This document shows, piece by piece, positions 8,823-17,728 of a stretch of DNA of 64,000 nt. The stretch comes from Bacteroidales bacterium (GTDB taxonomy: Bacteria > Bacteroidota > Bacteroidia > Bacteroidales > UBA932): contig JAFXPV010000073.1 of assembly GCA_017527625.1 (NCBI GenBank), positions 5,018 through 69,017 on the forward strand, in the 5' to 3' direction. The notes beneath the pieces were generated by a model. That model was not told the origin of the DNA. It ran no database searches and saw only the letters and a list, made by a program, of their open reading frames with translations. Position 1 is the stretch's first letter, and each line of letters begins with the position of its first letter. The position numbers and the translations under genes were made by a program.

Positions 8823-10439
8823 ATGAAGTACACCGGCTGGATATGGAGGAACTCGCGGTGCATCCGCTGGAGTATGCTGGCGCGCATCGTGGCCGGGACT
8901 GCCCAGGTGGCGTTCGGCCTGCTGATGGTGTGGCTCAGCCGCCGCTTCATCGACGAGACCATAATCAGCGGCACCGCCCGGGACGTGACCGTTATGATCC
9001 TGTGGCTGGTGCTGACGGTTGTAGGCAGGGTGCTCTGCCGGCAGGTCGCATACCTGCTCACCACGGCAGCTGGAGTCCGCCTGACCAACAAGCTGCGCCT
9101 GCGTATGTACAGCAGCCTTTTCCGCCGTCAGCTATACTCAGGCAAAGACATCCATTCCGGCGACGTGAGCTACCGTCTCACCAAGGACATCACAGAAGTC
9201 AGCAACACGATGACCGACACCATCCCTCTGATCCTCGTCACAGTCATCCAGCTCACGGGCGCTTTCCTGCTGCTGCGGTACTTCGACCGCTGGCTGGCCT
9301 GGGCCCTGCTGATCCTGACTCCTTTCGTCATCATCCTCACCAAGTTCGCCGGCCGCAAACTCCGCCAGATGACGCTGGACATCCGTCAGGACGAAAGCCG
9401 CATCCAGATGCACGTCCAGGAAGGCAGCGAGAACAACGCCGTGCTCCGCGCGATGGGCAGCGAGGAGTGGATCACCGACCGGCTCGACACAATGCAGCAG
9501 CAGCTCAAGGGAGACGTAATGCGCCGCACCCGTTTCACGATAGCGATGCGGACGGCAATGGGCCTGACCTTCGGGCTCGGCTACCTGCTGGCTTTCGTAT
9601 GGGGAGGCCTGCAACTGCGTAACGGAGCCATCACATTCGGTATAATGACCTCTTTCCTTCAGCTGGTAGGACAGATCCAGCAGCCGGTGCTGTCCATCCT
9701 CAATATGGGTTCCCAGCTGTTCCACTCTGCAGCCAGTATGGACCGTCTGATGGAGCTCGAAAGCCTCGGCAACGCACCCGAGGAAAGTATGCTCCACCCC
9801 ACCCTCTCCGGCCTGCGCTTCGACGGCGTCAGCTTCCGCTACGAGGACGGCGACCGCCAGCTGTTCTCCGGCTTCAGCCACGATTTCGCGCCGGGCAGCA
9901 AGACCGCGCTTATGGGCGAGACAGGAGCCGGCAAGACTACCCTCTTCCGCCTTATGCTCGGTTTCATCAAGCCCGACAGCGGCAGCATAAGCCTCTACGG
10001 CAGCGACGGCTCAGTGCCCGTCGGCGCCGAGACCCGGCCAGACTTCGTCTATGTGCCCCAGGGCAATACGCTGATGAGCGGCACCATCCGCTTCAACCTG
10101 CAGGTAGCTGATCCCAAGGCTGACGACATGCAGCTGGAGGAGGTGCTGCACGTGGCTTGCGCCGACTTCGTCAAAGATCTTCCGGAAGGCCTCGACACCA
10201 CTCTTGGAGAGCGCGGCAGCGGCCTCAGCGAAGGTCAGGCACAGCGCATCGCGATAGCCCGCGGCCTGCTGCGCCCCGGCTCCGTGCTCCTGCTGGACGA
10301 GATCAGCTCGTCGCTCGACGCCGACACCGAAAGCGAACTCTACCGCCGCCTCTTCGCCTACCGTCCTTCGAAGACTATGATCTTCATCACCCACCGCGCC
10401 GGCGTCACCGGCCTATGCGACTCGGTCATCACCCTCTGA
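8823..10439 (+). CDS. ABC exporter, fused membrane and ATPase domains
   Basis: A 538-residue half-transporter of the exporter type. Six transmembrane segments fill residues 1-290. The nucleotide-binding domain has Walker A GETGAGKT (365-372), a Q-loop in VYVPQGN, the signature LSEGQAQRIAIARG, Walker B VLLLDEISSSLD and the H-loop ITHR. All catalytic positions look intact, although the signature is LSEGQ rather than LSGGQ. There is no N-terminal C39 peptidase domain, so leader removal would need a separate enzyme such as the S26-like protein of the cassette. It is the last gene of the four-gene unit and probably exports the product; the substrate is inferred from context. Confidence 0.85.
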   Translation: MKYTGWIWRNSRCIRWSMLARIVAGTAQVAFGLLMVWLSRRFIDETIISGTARDVTVMILWLVLTVVGRVLCRQVAYLLTTAAGVRLTNKLRLRMYSSLFRRQLYSGKDIHSGDVSYRLTKDITEVSNTMTDTIPLILVTVIQLTGAFLLLRYFDRWLAWALLILTPFVIILTKFAGRKLRQMTLDIRQDESRIQMHVQEGSENNAVLRAMGSEEWITDRLDTMQQQLKGDVMRRTRFTIAMRTAMGLTFGLGYLLAFVWGGLQLRNGAITFGIMTSFLQLVGQIQQPVLSILNMGSQLFHSAASMDRLMELESLGNAPEESMLHPTLSGLRFDGVSFRYEDGDRQLFSGFSHDFAPGSKTALMGETGAGKTTLFRLMLGFIKPDSGSISLYGSDGSVPVGAETRPDFVYVPQGNTLMSGTIRFNLQVADPKADDMQLEEVLHVACADFVKDLPEGLDTTLGERGSGLSEGQAQRIAIARGLLRPGSVLLLDEISSSLDADTESELYRRLFAYRPSKTMIFITHRAGVTGLCDSVITL

Positions 10440-10443
10440 CCGC

Positions 10444-10473
10444 TTGCATTGTCCCCATATTTTTGTATCTTTA
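10444..10473 (+). promoter_or_regulatory. Candidate promoter upstream of the Omp85-like gene
   Basis: TTGC at 10444-10447 and TATCTTTA at 10466-10473 are 18 nt apart, close to the Bacteroidota TTTG/TAnnTTTG arrangement. This would give a leader of about 55 nt before the ATG at 10534. It separates the outer-membrane gene from the cassette upstream. Confidence 0.4.
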
Positions 10474-10533
10474 CAGATTAACAGCGTACTGTGCTGTGTA
10501 TTACCGGCAATAATCCTAAACAATAACCAAAGT

Positions 10534-11823
10534 ATGAAAAAACTACTGACTTCGCTTCTGCTCATCGCCTGCGTATTTTCCGCAGCCGCCCAGGAAGCAG
10601 AAAAATCTGAAATCATCAAAACCGGCCTGAACTTCGGCCCTCTGCCAGCAGTCGGCTACTCTTCCGACCTCGGCTGGCACTACGGCGCCCTCTCAGACAT
10701 CTACTGGTACGGCGACGGCTCGACCTATCCCGAATATATGTGGAAAGCAAACGTCGAGATTTCCAAGTATTCCAAGGGTAACACTGTCCTGCACAGCTTC
10801 TTCGACAGCAAATACTTGATCCCCGGCTTGCGCGTTTCCGCAGCCGTTTCGTGGTTCGGCAACAAAACCACCAACTTCTACGGCTTCAACGGCGCCTCTT
10901 CAGCCTATCTTCCCGAGCTCGACAAGATCAAGGAGGCCGGCCAGGGCTTCTATCTTATGAGACGCGACATCTTCCGCGTACAGACCTGCTTCCAGGGTCA
11001 GTTCGGAGAAAGCAACTGGGGATGGGCCGGCGGCCTCACCTTCTGGAGCATCAAGACCGGCCACGCCGTGAACGATGGTCTCAACTACGCCAACGACTTC
11101 TCTCTCTACGACCTTTACGTAGCCAACCAGGTGATCCCCGCAGCCGAGAAAGACGGCGGCAAGCACCTCGAACTCAAGGCTGGCGTCGTATATGACACCC
11201 GCGACCACGAGAACAACCCTACCCGCGGTACCAACCTCGAGGTCTATATGTTCGGAAGCCCCGACATCATCTCCAAGCACGACAACAGCTACCTCAAGCT
11301 GGCCGTACACTTCAAACAGTTCTTCCCTCTCGTCAGTGACCGTCTGGTATTCGGCGCCCACCTGGCATATCAGGGCCTCATCGCCGGCAACGCTCCTTTC
11401 TATATGCTGCAGACCATCCAGTCCATCAATATGAAGCAGATCAACACCGAAGGTCTCGGCTCTACCTGCACCCTCCGCGGTACGGTGACCAACCGTCTGC
11501 AGGGCAACGGCTATGCCTGGAGCAACTTCGAACTCCGCTGGAGCTTCGCCAAGTTCCGCTGGATCAACCAGAACTGGACCCTCGCCCTCAACCCGTTCTA
11601 CGATATGGGTATGGTAGTGCAGCCCTACCGTCTCGAGCAGATGAAGCTCATCGGCAATACATTCTACACAGGCAAGGCTGAGAAGCTCCATATGAGCGCC
11701 GGTGCAGGCCTGCACGTGATTATGAACCAGAACTTCAACATCAACTTCGAGTTCGGCAAGTGCCTCGATCCCAACGACGGCACAGGCCTCGGCATCAACA
11801 TCGGTCTGAACTACATCTTCTAA
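10534..11823 (+). CDS. Omp85/BamA-like outer-membrane beta-barrel protein
   Basis: A 429-residue secreted protein; the ATG at 10534 opens a clean signal peptide (MKKLLTSLLLIACVFSAAAQ), whereas the longer upstream frame is promoter DNA. The rest is rich in alternating aromatic and polar beta-strand patterns and contains VVYDTRDHENNPTRGTNLEV, the strand-and-turn pattern of the surface-antigen (Omp85) barrel, and it ends in GINIGLNYIF with a terminal Phe. There are no POTRA domains, so it is a barrel-only member and not BamA. The 4-nt gap to the next gene suggests co-expression with the lipoprotein hydrolase and the GH27. Its role is unknown. Confidence 0.75.
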   Translation: MKKLLTSLLLIACVFSAAAQEAEKSEIIKTGLNFGPLPAVGYSSDLGWHYGALSDIYWYGDGSTYPEYMWKANVEISKYSKGNTVLHSFFDSKYLIPGLRVSAAVSWFGNKTTNFYGFNGASSAYLPELDKIKEAGQGFYLMRRDIFRVQTCFQGQFGESNWGWAGGLTFWSIKTGHAVNDGLNYANDFSLYDLYVANQVIPAAEKDGGKHLELKAGVVYDTRDHENNPTRGTNLEVYMFGSPDIISKHDNSYLKLAVHFKQFFPLVSDRLVFGAHLAYQGLIAGNAPFYMLQTIQSINMKQINTEGLGSTCTLRGTVTNRLQGNGYAWSNFELRWSFAKFRWINQNWTLALNPFYDMGMVVQPYRLEQMKLIGNTFYTGKAEKLHMSAGAGLHVIMNQNFNINFEFGKCLDPNDGTGLGINIGLNYIF

Positions 11824-11827
11824 GCCT

Positions 11828-12811
11828 ATGAAACAACTTCTGAATGCAGCATTGCTGCTGTTTGTGGCGTTCAGCTTGACCAGCTGCCTCGCCGGTAAGT
11901 TTATGTGCAACTACGCGCTCAAGCCCACCCCTCACGGAGTCGACGACATCGAGCGCACCCGTCATAAAGCCGACTCGCTGCTCGCAGGCAGCACTGCGTG
12001 GTACGACAACCTCAAGGCCCAGGGCGTACTCAAGGACATCTACGCCGACGGTTACAACGGCAAGAAGGTTCACGCGGTATACGCTCCCGCAGCAGACCCT
12101 GCAAACGCCAACGGCACCGCAGTAGTAGTCCACGGCTACACCGACAACCACTTCGTATTCCTCTACCTGGTGCGTATGTACCGCGACGTGCTCAACTACA
12201 ACGTGATGGTTCCCGACCTGCAGTACCACGGCTACTCGGGGGGCGACGCAGTCCAGATGGGCTGGTTCGACCGCTTCGACGTGGAGATGTGGGCTGACAA
12301 GGCACACGACATCTTCAAGAACGACTTCACGGTTGTCCACGGCGTGTCTATGGGCGCTGCCACCACTATGATGATGAGCGGCGACAACCTGCCCGACTAC
12401 ATCAAGGCTTTCGTCGAGGACTGCGGCTACAGCTCAGTTTGGGACCAGTTCGCATCCAACCTCAATGACACTTTCCACCTGCCGCCGTTCCCCATCCTGA
12501 ACAGCGCCAACATAGTCTGCAAGAAACGCTACGGCTGGGACTTCAAGGAGGCCTCTTCTGTCAACCAGCTGGCCAAGTCATACCTTCCGATGCTCTTCAT
12601 CCACGGCGATGCTGACGACTTCGTGCCGTTCTCTCACCTGCAGAAGAACTACGATGCCAAGACAGCCGGCTACAAGGAAATGTGGGTAGCTGAAGGCGCA
12701 GTACACGCCAACGCATACGCAAAGCACCCAGAGGAATACACCCGCCGCGTATCAGAATTCCTCCGGAAAGTCAAACTTATGGAGTCCGAAGGGCTCGACA
12801 GCATCCGATGA
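11828..12811 (+). CDS. Alpha/beta hydrolase lipoprotein
   Basis: A 327-residue hydrolase with a lipoprotein signal ending at Cys20 (SLTSC). The fold's elements appear in order: VVVHGYTDN (oxyanion loop, about 99-107), the nucleophile elbow HGVSMGA with Ser174, the acidic residue in FIHGDADDFVP, and the catalytic His in EGAVHANAY. This is the BAAT/YqkD-like group of extracytoplasmic hydrolases, whose substrates are mostly unknown. It starts 4 nt after the Omp85-like gene and overlaps the GH27 start by 4 nt (ATGA). Esterase or peptidase activity on a glycan or cell-wall decoration would suit the neighbourhood, but this is a guess. Confidence 0.8.
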   Translation: MKQLLNAALLLFVAFSLTSCLAGKFMCNYALKPTPHGVDDIERTRHKADSLLAGSTAWYDNLKAQGVLKDIYADGYNGKKVHAVYAPAADPANANGTAVVVHGYTDNHFVFLYLVRMYRDVLNYNVMVPDLQYHGYSGGDAVQMGWFDRFDVEMWADKAHDIFKNDFTVVHGVSMGAATTMMMSGDNLPDYIKAFVEDCGYSSVWDQFASNLNDTFHLPPFPILNSANIVCKKRYGWDFKEASSVNQLAKSYLPMLFIHGDADDFVPFSHLQKNYDAKTAGYKEMWVAEGAVHANAYAKHPEEYTRRVSEFLRKVKLMESEGLDSIR

Positions 12812-14436
12812 AAACAAAGCTTCTCTTACTTCTCACCCTGCTTGCAGCAGTGTCCTGCACCACGCCCAAGCAGCGCAGTTCCACTGAGATGCAACTTCCC
12901 ACAATGGGCTGGAGCTCCTGGAACACCTACAGCGTCAACATCTCCGACTCGCTCATTATGAGCCAGGCAGATGCGATGGCTTCTTCTGGTCTGGCAGACG
13001 CCGGCTACAACCACATCAACATCGACGACGGCTATTTCGGAGGCCGCGACCCGCAGACTGGACAGCTGCTGATCCATCCTACCCGCTTCCCCAACGGAAT
13101 GAAGAAAGTCGTTGACCACATCCACTCCCTTGGCCTCAAGGCGGGCATCTACAGCGACGCCGGAGCCAACACCTGCGGCAGCTACTACAACCGCGACACC
13201 ATCGCCCGCGGAGTGGGTCTCTACGGCCACGACCAGCAGGACGCCGACTTCTTCTTCAAGGAGCTGGGCTTCGACTTCATAAAGGTCGACTTCTGCGGCG
13301 GCAACGCCCCCCAGAACTCTGACCGGCTGGCCCTCGACCCGCAGGAGCGCTACACCGCCATCCGCCGTGCCATCGACAACACTGGCCGCAGCGACGTTCG
13401 TCTGAACGTCTGCCGCTGGGACTTCCCCGGAGTGTGGGTGCGTGACGTAGCCATCTCGTGGCGAATGAGCCACGACATCGGCGACCGCTGGCAGTCAGTG
13501 AAAAGCATCATCGGCCAGAGCCTCTACCTGTCGGCTTACGCCGGAGGCGGGCACTACAACGATATGGATATGCTGGAGGTAGGCCGCTCTATGAGCTCGG
13601 AAGAAGATAAGACCCACTTCGGAATCTGGTGCATAATGTCTTCTCCCCTGCTTATCGGCTGCGATATGACCACACTTCGCTCCGAGGCCTTCGACCTGCT
13701 CACCAACCGCGACCTCATCGCCCTCGACCAGGACCCTCTGGGCCTGCAGGCTTACGTAGTCCAGCACATCGGTGAGACTTACGTGTTTGTGAAAGACATC
13801 GAGGAGCGCTTCTCAGGCGTCCGCGCAGTGGCCTTCTACAATCCTGCCGACGAGCCCTGCCATATGGGCATCGACCTCAAGGACCTTGACCTGGCAGGCG
13901 GAGCGCAGGTACGCGACCTGTTCGAGCGCAAGGACATCGGCACGGTCACAGACCGTCTTGAAGCCGACGTTCCGGCCCACGGCACCCGCATCTACCGCCT
14001 TGCCGCAAAGCAGCGTCTGGAACGCGTCCGTTACGAAGCCGAGACCGCCTGGCTCAGCGACTACCAGGAACTCTACAACAACCAGGCTTTCCAGACTGCA
14101 ACCTACACTCCGGTGGAGGGCTGCTCCGGCGGCGTGGCTGTCACCAAACTCGGTTTCAAGCCCACCAACGACATACAGTGGCGCGACATCTGGAGCCCCA
14201 AGGGCGGTGAATACAAGCTCACCCTGCGCTGCCTGACCAACGAACCTCGCGGCAATATGATCTACCTGTCCGACAATCCGGACAACGCCCGTCAGGTCAG
14301 GATAGCCCCCGACACCGAATGGCAGGACGTTGAAGTCACAGTGAACCTCAAGCCCGGCCTGAATACCATCAGGATCGCCAACGACCGCAGCGGTATTCCG
14401 GATATCGACTATATGGAACTCCAGCCGCTGAGATAG
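12808..14436 (+). CDS. GH27 alpha-galactosidase / alpha-N-acetylgalactosaminidase, lipoprotein
   Basis: A 542-residue retaining exo-glycosidase. The lipoprotein signal ends at Cys17. The TIM barrel opens with PTMGWSSWNTY and has HINIDDGYFGG. FIKVDFCGG places the nucleophile at Asp161, and WRMSHDIGDRW gives the acid/base candidate Asp223. After the beta-sandwich domain, residues from about 410 onward look like a CBM6/CBM35-type carbohydrate-binding domain (ERVRYEAETAWLSD...ITKLGF-like pattern). It removes terminal alpha-galactose or alpha-GalNAc outside the cytoplasm. The start overlaps the hydrolase stop, and a strong terminator follows at 14466. Galactose versus GalNAc specificity is not determinable here. 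Confidence 0.9.
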   Translation: MKTKLLLLLTLLAAVSCTTPKQRSSTEMQLPTMGWSSWNTYSVNISDSLIMSQADAMASSGLADAGYNHINIDDGYFGGRDPQTGQLLIHPTRFPNGMKKVVDHIHSLGLKAGIYSDAGANTCGSYYNRDTIARGVGLYGHDQQDADFFFKELGFDFIKVDFCGGNAPQNSDRLALDPQERYTAIRRAIDNTGRSDVRLNVCRWDFPGVWVRDVAISWRMSHDIGDRWQSVKSIIGQSLYLSAYAGGGHYNDMDMLEVGRSMSSEEDKTHFGIWCIMSSPLLIGCDMTTLRSEAFDLLTNRDLIALDQDPLGLQAYVVQHIGETYVFVKDIEERFSGVRAVAFYNPADEPCHMGIDLKDLDLAGGAQVRDLFERKDIGTVTDRLEADVPAHGTRIYRLAAKQRLERVRYEAETAWLSDYQELYNNQAFQTATYTPVEGCSGGVAVTKLGFKPTNDIQWRDIWSPKGGEYKLTLRCLTNEPRGNMIYLSDNPDNARQVRIAPDTEWQDVEVTVNLKPGLNTIRIANDRSGIPDIDYMELQPLR

Positions 14437-14457
14437 CCGGCCGGTTTTCAGATAAAA

Positions 14458-15375
14458 CTAACGAGAAACCGTTGCCAGGAATTTCTGGCAGCGGTTTTTT
14501 ATGTTCTCCTTGAGCTTGTCGCCGTACCAGCGGATTTCGAAGGTGTGGTAGCAGCCGTCCTTGAAATAAGGCTTCCAGGCGTAGCCGGTGCCCTTGAAGC
14601 CGTCCACAAGCAGCAGCTTGGTCTCCTGGTCCAGCGTCACTGTGAGGGTGTCGAAAAGCACCGCAGGAGTCGAGTCGGTCACCCAGTTGACAGGGTTGAT
14701 GGCCACCGCGTTGCCCTCGCTGACCAGCGGTGTGGCATCCTCGGGATCCTCGACGGAATTGTAGCAGATGGTGACGCCTGTGTCGTCCGCTCCGGTCGCA
14801 GGGACTATCGACGTATAGTCGGCCACTTCTTCGGCAGTGATCTTCCAGCCGAGGACGTATGCAGCGACCATCCGCTCGTGCAGGCTCTCCGGCAGCTCCT
14901 TGAGCAGCTCCACGAGGGCCTGTCCGCCCTGGCTGAAGCCGGCCAGAACAAAGGGCCTGCCTTCGTTATAGTTCTGGATATAATAGTCGAATGCGGCGGA
15001 GACATCCTCCATAGTCAGGGGGAAGCGGTCAGCTATCAGCTGATTGTCAAGATAAGTCTCCATCGTTATCTGGCGGTAATACGGCGAGTAGAAGTTAAGG
15101 TCGCCGGACAGGATACGGTCCACCCCTTCCATCTCCTGCGTCAGGCCCGGGCAGGCCGTCGAATCGGAACCCCACGAATAGTGGACGGCGGCTCCGTCCC
15201 TCTCATAGTCGAATGTGGAGGTAGAACAGATGTAGAACAGGTCCACGTCCCCGCCCCTGTCGGCGATGTACCACGCCTCGGGGCTGTTGTAATCCGGGGC
15301 CGGCGGAATCGTCTCCTTGTGTGTCGTGCAGGCGGCCAGGGCCAGCAGTGCGGCCAGTATCAGAGCTTTTTTCAT
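14458..15375 (-). CDS. DUF3089 family lipoprotein
   Basis: A 305-residue lipoprotein (signal ending at Cys16, LALAAC) of the DUF3089 family, which has an alpha/beta-hydrolase-like core. Seen in order are AWYIADRGGDVDLFYICSTS, SPYYRQITMETYL and FVLAGFSQGGQALVELLKE, the last resembling a nucleophile elbow around Ser. The catalytic function has not been established for the family. It is convergent with the GH27 gene, and its last codons encode one side of that gene's terminator hairpin. Four nucleotides separate its start from the GlpT stop, so it is probably the third gene of the glpQ-glpT operon. Confidence 0.8.
   Translation of the reverse strand: MKKALILAALLALAACTTHKETIPPAPDYNSPEAWYIADRGGDVDLFYICSTSTFDYERDGAAVHYSWGSDSTACPGLTQEMEGVDRILSGDLNFYSPYYRQITMETYLDNQLIADRFPLTMEDVSAAFDYYIQNYNEGRPFVLAGFSQGGQALVELLKELPESLHERMVAAYVLGWKITAEEVADYTSIVPATGADDTGVTICYNSVEDPEDATPLVSEGNAVAINPVNWVTDSTPAVLFDTLTVTLDQETKLLLVDGFKGTGYAWKPYFKDGCYHTFEIRWYGDKLKENIKNRCQKFLATVSR
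14466..14500 (+). terminator. Intrinsic terminator after GH27
   Basis: A 13-bp stem (AAACCGTTGCCAG at 14466-14478 pairing with CTGGCAGCGGTTT at 14485-14497, one G-T pair) with a 6-nt loop runs into six T residues at 14495-14500. It reads as a rightward terminator but lies inside the last codons of the convergent DUF3089 gene. Confidence 0.8.
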
Positions 15376-15379
15376 CAGA

Positions 15380-16750
15380 TCAGCGTTTTTCCTCCTTCAT
15401 TGTCAGGCCCATAAAGAAAATTGACAGCAGGCAGGCAGCTATCAGCAGCACGAAGGTCCAGCTCCATCCGGCTTTCTGGGCCACGAGGCCGATCACCGTG
15501 TTGGCCAGCAGGAAGGTGCCGAGGAAATAACCGAAGAAGCCTGTCAGGCCCGCTGCCGTGCCGGCCGCGTTCTTCGGGGCGAGGTCCAGCGCCTGCACTC
15601 CGATTAGCATCACCGGCCCGTAGATGAAGAAGCCGATGCCGATAAGGCAGATGATGACCACCGTCAGGTTGTCGATGAACGCCCAGTAGAGGATCACGAA
15701 CACCATCACCAGCGACATAAACAGGATGGTCGGAAGGGCTCTCTTGCCCTTGAAGAGGTGGTCGGACAGCCAGCCGCAGAGCAGCGTGCCGGGAATGGCC
15801 GCGAACTCGTATGCGAAATATGCCCAGCCTGCGCTCTTGAGGTCGATGCCCTTCTCGGTCAGGATGGTCGGCGCCCAGTCGAGGCAGCCGTAGCGCACCA
15901 TATAGACGAAGGCGTTCGACAGGGCGATGAACCACAGGAACTTGTTGTTGAGGACGTGCTTGAAGAATATCTCTTTGGCGGTGAGGGTCTGCTCGTGCTT
16001 CTCGGAGTAGTTCTTGGGATAATCGTTGCGCCAGGCCTCTACTGACGGCAGGCCGCAGGACTGGGGCGTGTCGCGCAGCAGCACGTAGGCCAGCAGGGCG
16101 ATGAACAGGGCCACCGCAGCGGGGAACGCGAAGGTTCCGATGAGGAAGTAGAGCTCTTCGTGAGTGCCGTAGAACCAGCTGCCGAACCAGGCTGCGCCAT
16201 ATGTGGCCATAGGGCCTACGAGGGCTCCGCCGACATTGTGGGCGCAGTTCCAGATGCTCATCTTGGTGCCTCGCTCGCCGGGAGAGAACCAGTGGGTCAT
16301 CACACGGCCGCAGGGAGGCCAGCCCATACCGTTGAACCAGCCGACCAGGGCGTTCAGCACGCCCATCACCAGTATCGCCAGACCTTTGTTCTCAGCGCCT
16401 ATGAACTGGATGGGAACTATCATAAAGCACATCGAGATGGCGGTCAGGATCAAGCCCATAGGCAGGAACACGCGGGCGTTGGATCGGTCGGACACGCTTC
16501 CGTTCAGGAATTTAGAAAGGGCGTATGCGGCGGCGTTGAGACCCAGCACGAAGCCGAGCTCAGTCTTCTGGAAGCCCAGCGGCACCATAGCCGGGATGGC
16601 CATAGAGAGGTTTTTGCGGACCAGGTAGAATCCGGCGTAGCCTATGAAAGCGCCGATGAACACCTGCAGCCTCAGACGTTTGTACTTGGCGTCGGCCTCG
16701 GGGCCGGTCTGTGCAGGCTTATATTCGGGTTGCTTGAGGAATTTAAGCAT
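15380..16750 (-). CDS. glpT: Glycerol-3-phosphate transporter, MFS (GlpT/UhpT type)
   Basis: A 456-residue, 12-helix inner-membrane antiporter of the organophosphate:phosphate family. GYAGFYLVRKNLSMAIPAMV in helix 1, with the substrate-phosphate-binding Arg, and GWFNGMGWPPCGRVMTHWFS in the middle are characteristic of GlpT and UhpC/UhpT relatives. Its start shares a base with the stop of the GlpQ gene upstream (TAATG at 16750), so the two are coupled. Hydrolysis of glycerophosphodiesters by GlpQ outside the membrane would give sn-glycerol-3-phosphate as the substrate for import. The neighbour is the main reason to prefer GlpT over a hexose-phosphate transporter. Confidence 0.88.
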   Translation of the reverse strand: MLKFLKQPEYKPAQTGPEADAKYKRLRLQVFIGAFIGYAGFYLVRKNLSMAIPAMVPLGFQKTELGFVLGLNAAAYALSKFLNGSVSDRSNARVFLPMGLILTAISMCFMIVPIQFIGAENKGLAILVMGVLNALVGWFNGMGWPPCGRVMTHWFSPGERGTKMSIWNCAHNVGGALVGPMATYGAAWFGSWFYGTHEELYFLIGTFAFPAAVALFIALLAYVLLRDTPQSCGLPSVEAWRNDYPKNYSEKHEQTLTAKEIFFKHVLNNKFLWFIALSNAFVYMVRYGCLDWAPTILTEKGIDLKSAGWAYFAYEFAAIPGTLLCGWLSDHLFKGKRALPTILFMSLVMVFVILYWAFIDNLTVVIICLIGIGFFIYGPVMLIGVQALDLAPKNAAGTAAGLTGFFGYFLGTFLLANTVIGLVAQKAGWSWTFVLLIAACLLSIFFMGLTMKEEKR

Positions 16751-17634
16751 TATCTTACTGTTTGGATGAGTATGTCAGGATAGTTGGAGATGATGGCTTC
16801 CACACCGCAGTCTACGAGGTGGCGCATCATTTCGGGGTTGTCGACGGTCCAGGGGACGACGCCGATGCCGTGGCTGTGGCACCACGCCACATTCTCAGGA
16901 GTCACGACGCTGGCCTCGGGACTCCACCATTGCGGCTTGAAGTCGAGGTTCCCGAGCAGGTTCTCGATGTCTCCCCCTTCTTCGGCTTCAGTAAGATATG
17001 AAAGGGTCAGCTGCGGCCACTTGGCGTGCATATAGTTCAGGGCGCGGGTATCGAAGCACTGCACGATGAGACGGTCGCCCAGGTTCTTGGACAGCAGCAG
17101 CGGCACGCAGGTGTCGCAGAAGACCTTATAGTCGGGCCAGAGAGTTCCCTCTCCTTCGCCCGGCCACGACTTGATTTCGATGTTGTAGTTCACGGGCTTA
17201 AGGCCTATCTCCTTCGCATAAGCCTCGCTCACGTCTATAAGCTCGCTTGCAAGGGGCTTCACCTCGTGGATTTTCTTCTGCGTCGGCCAGCGGGTCACCG
17301 TCCTGAGTCCTACCTCGTATTTTGCGATGCTGTCGTAGGACATCGTGTAGAGGTATTCCTTCGGCTCGTCATCCATCACGGGAGTCCCGTCGGGACGGAT
17401 GGAGTAGCGGGGATGGAAATAACTGTCGTGGGAGACGACGACATCGCCGTCCTTCGACAGCTGCAGGTCGAACTCGAGAGTATTGACGCCCAGGTCGAGG
17501 GCGTTCTTCATTGCGGAAATCGTGTTCTCAGGCATCAGCCCGGCGCCTCCGCGGTGCGCCTGGACGTCTATTGCGGGTTTGTGTGAGCACGCAACCATAA
17601 GCGCGCAAGCCATAATCAGAAGTATTTTTTTCAT
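16750..17634 (-). CDS. glpQ: Glycerophosphodiester phosphodiesterase, lipoprotein
   Basis: A 294-residue GDPD-family enzyme that splits deacylated phospholipids into glycerol-3-phosphate and an alcohol. The lipoprotein signal ends at Cys16 (LMVAC). VQAHRGGAGLMPENTISA supplies the catalytic His-Arg and Glu, LEFDLQLSKDG the metal-binding Glu/Asp, and VSHDSYFHP the second catalytic His. C-terminal GIGVVPWTVDNPEMMRHLVD is the usual closing motif. It is the first gene of a leftward glpQ-glpT-DUF3089 unit, with a well-placed promoter at 17663-17693. The role is phospholipid head-group scavenging in the periplasm. Confidence 0.92.
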   Translation of the reverse strand: MKKILLIMACALMVACSHKPAIDVQAHRGGAGLMPENTISAMKNALDLGVNTLEFDLQLSKDGDVVVSHDSYFHPRYSIRPDGTPVMDDEPKEYLYTMSYDSIAKYEVGLRTVTRWPTQKKIHEVKPLASELIDVSEAYAKEIGLKPVNYNIEIKSWPGEGEGTLWPDYKVFCDTCVPLLLSKNLGDRLIVQCFDTRALNYMHAKWPQLTLSYLTEAEEGGDIENLLGNLDFKPQWWSPEASVVTPENVAWCHSHGIGVVPWTVDNPEMMRHLVDCGVEAIISNYPDILIQTVR

Positions 17635-17662
17635 AGGTAAGGTGGTTCAGATTTGTATCACG

Positions 17663-17693
17663 CTAAGATAGCATTTTTGCGCGTGATTTGCAA
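17663..17693 (-). promoter_or_regulatory. Bacteroidota-type promoter for glpQ-glpT
   Basis: On the minus strand TTGC (17693-17690) and TATCTTAG (17670-17663) are separated by 19 nt, close to the TTTG-N19/21-TAnnTTTG consensus. Transcription would start about 20 nt before the glpQ ATG. Confidence 0.55.
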
Positions 17694-17728
17694 TCGTCTG
17701 AGCCAAAGCTTAAAACATAAAGCCATCC

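Noticed and set aside
7232..10439. Classical lasso-peptide cluster
   Set aside because: There is no precursor, no transglutaminase-like protease (B2) and no Asn-synthetase-like cyclase (C); only kinase-, B1- and D-like functions are present.
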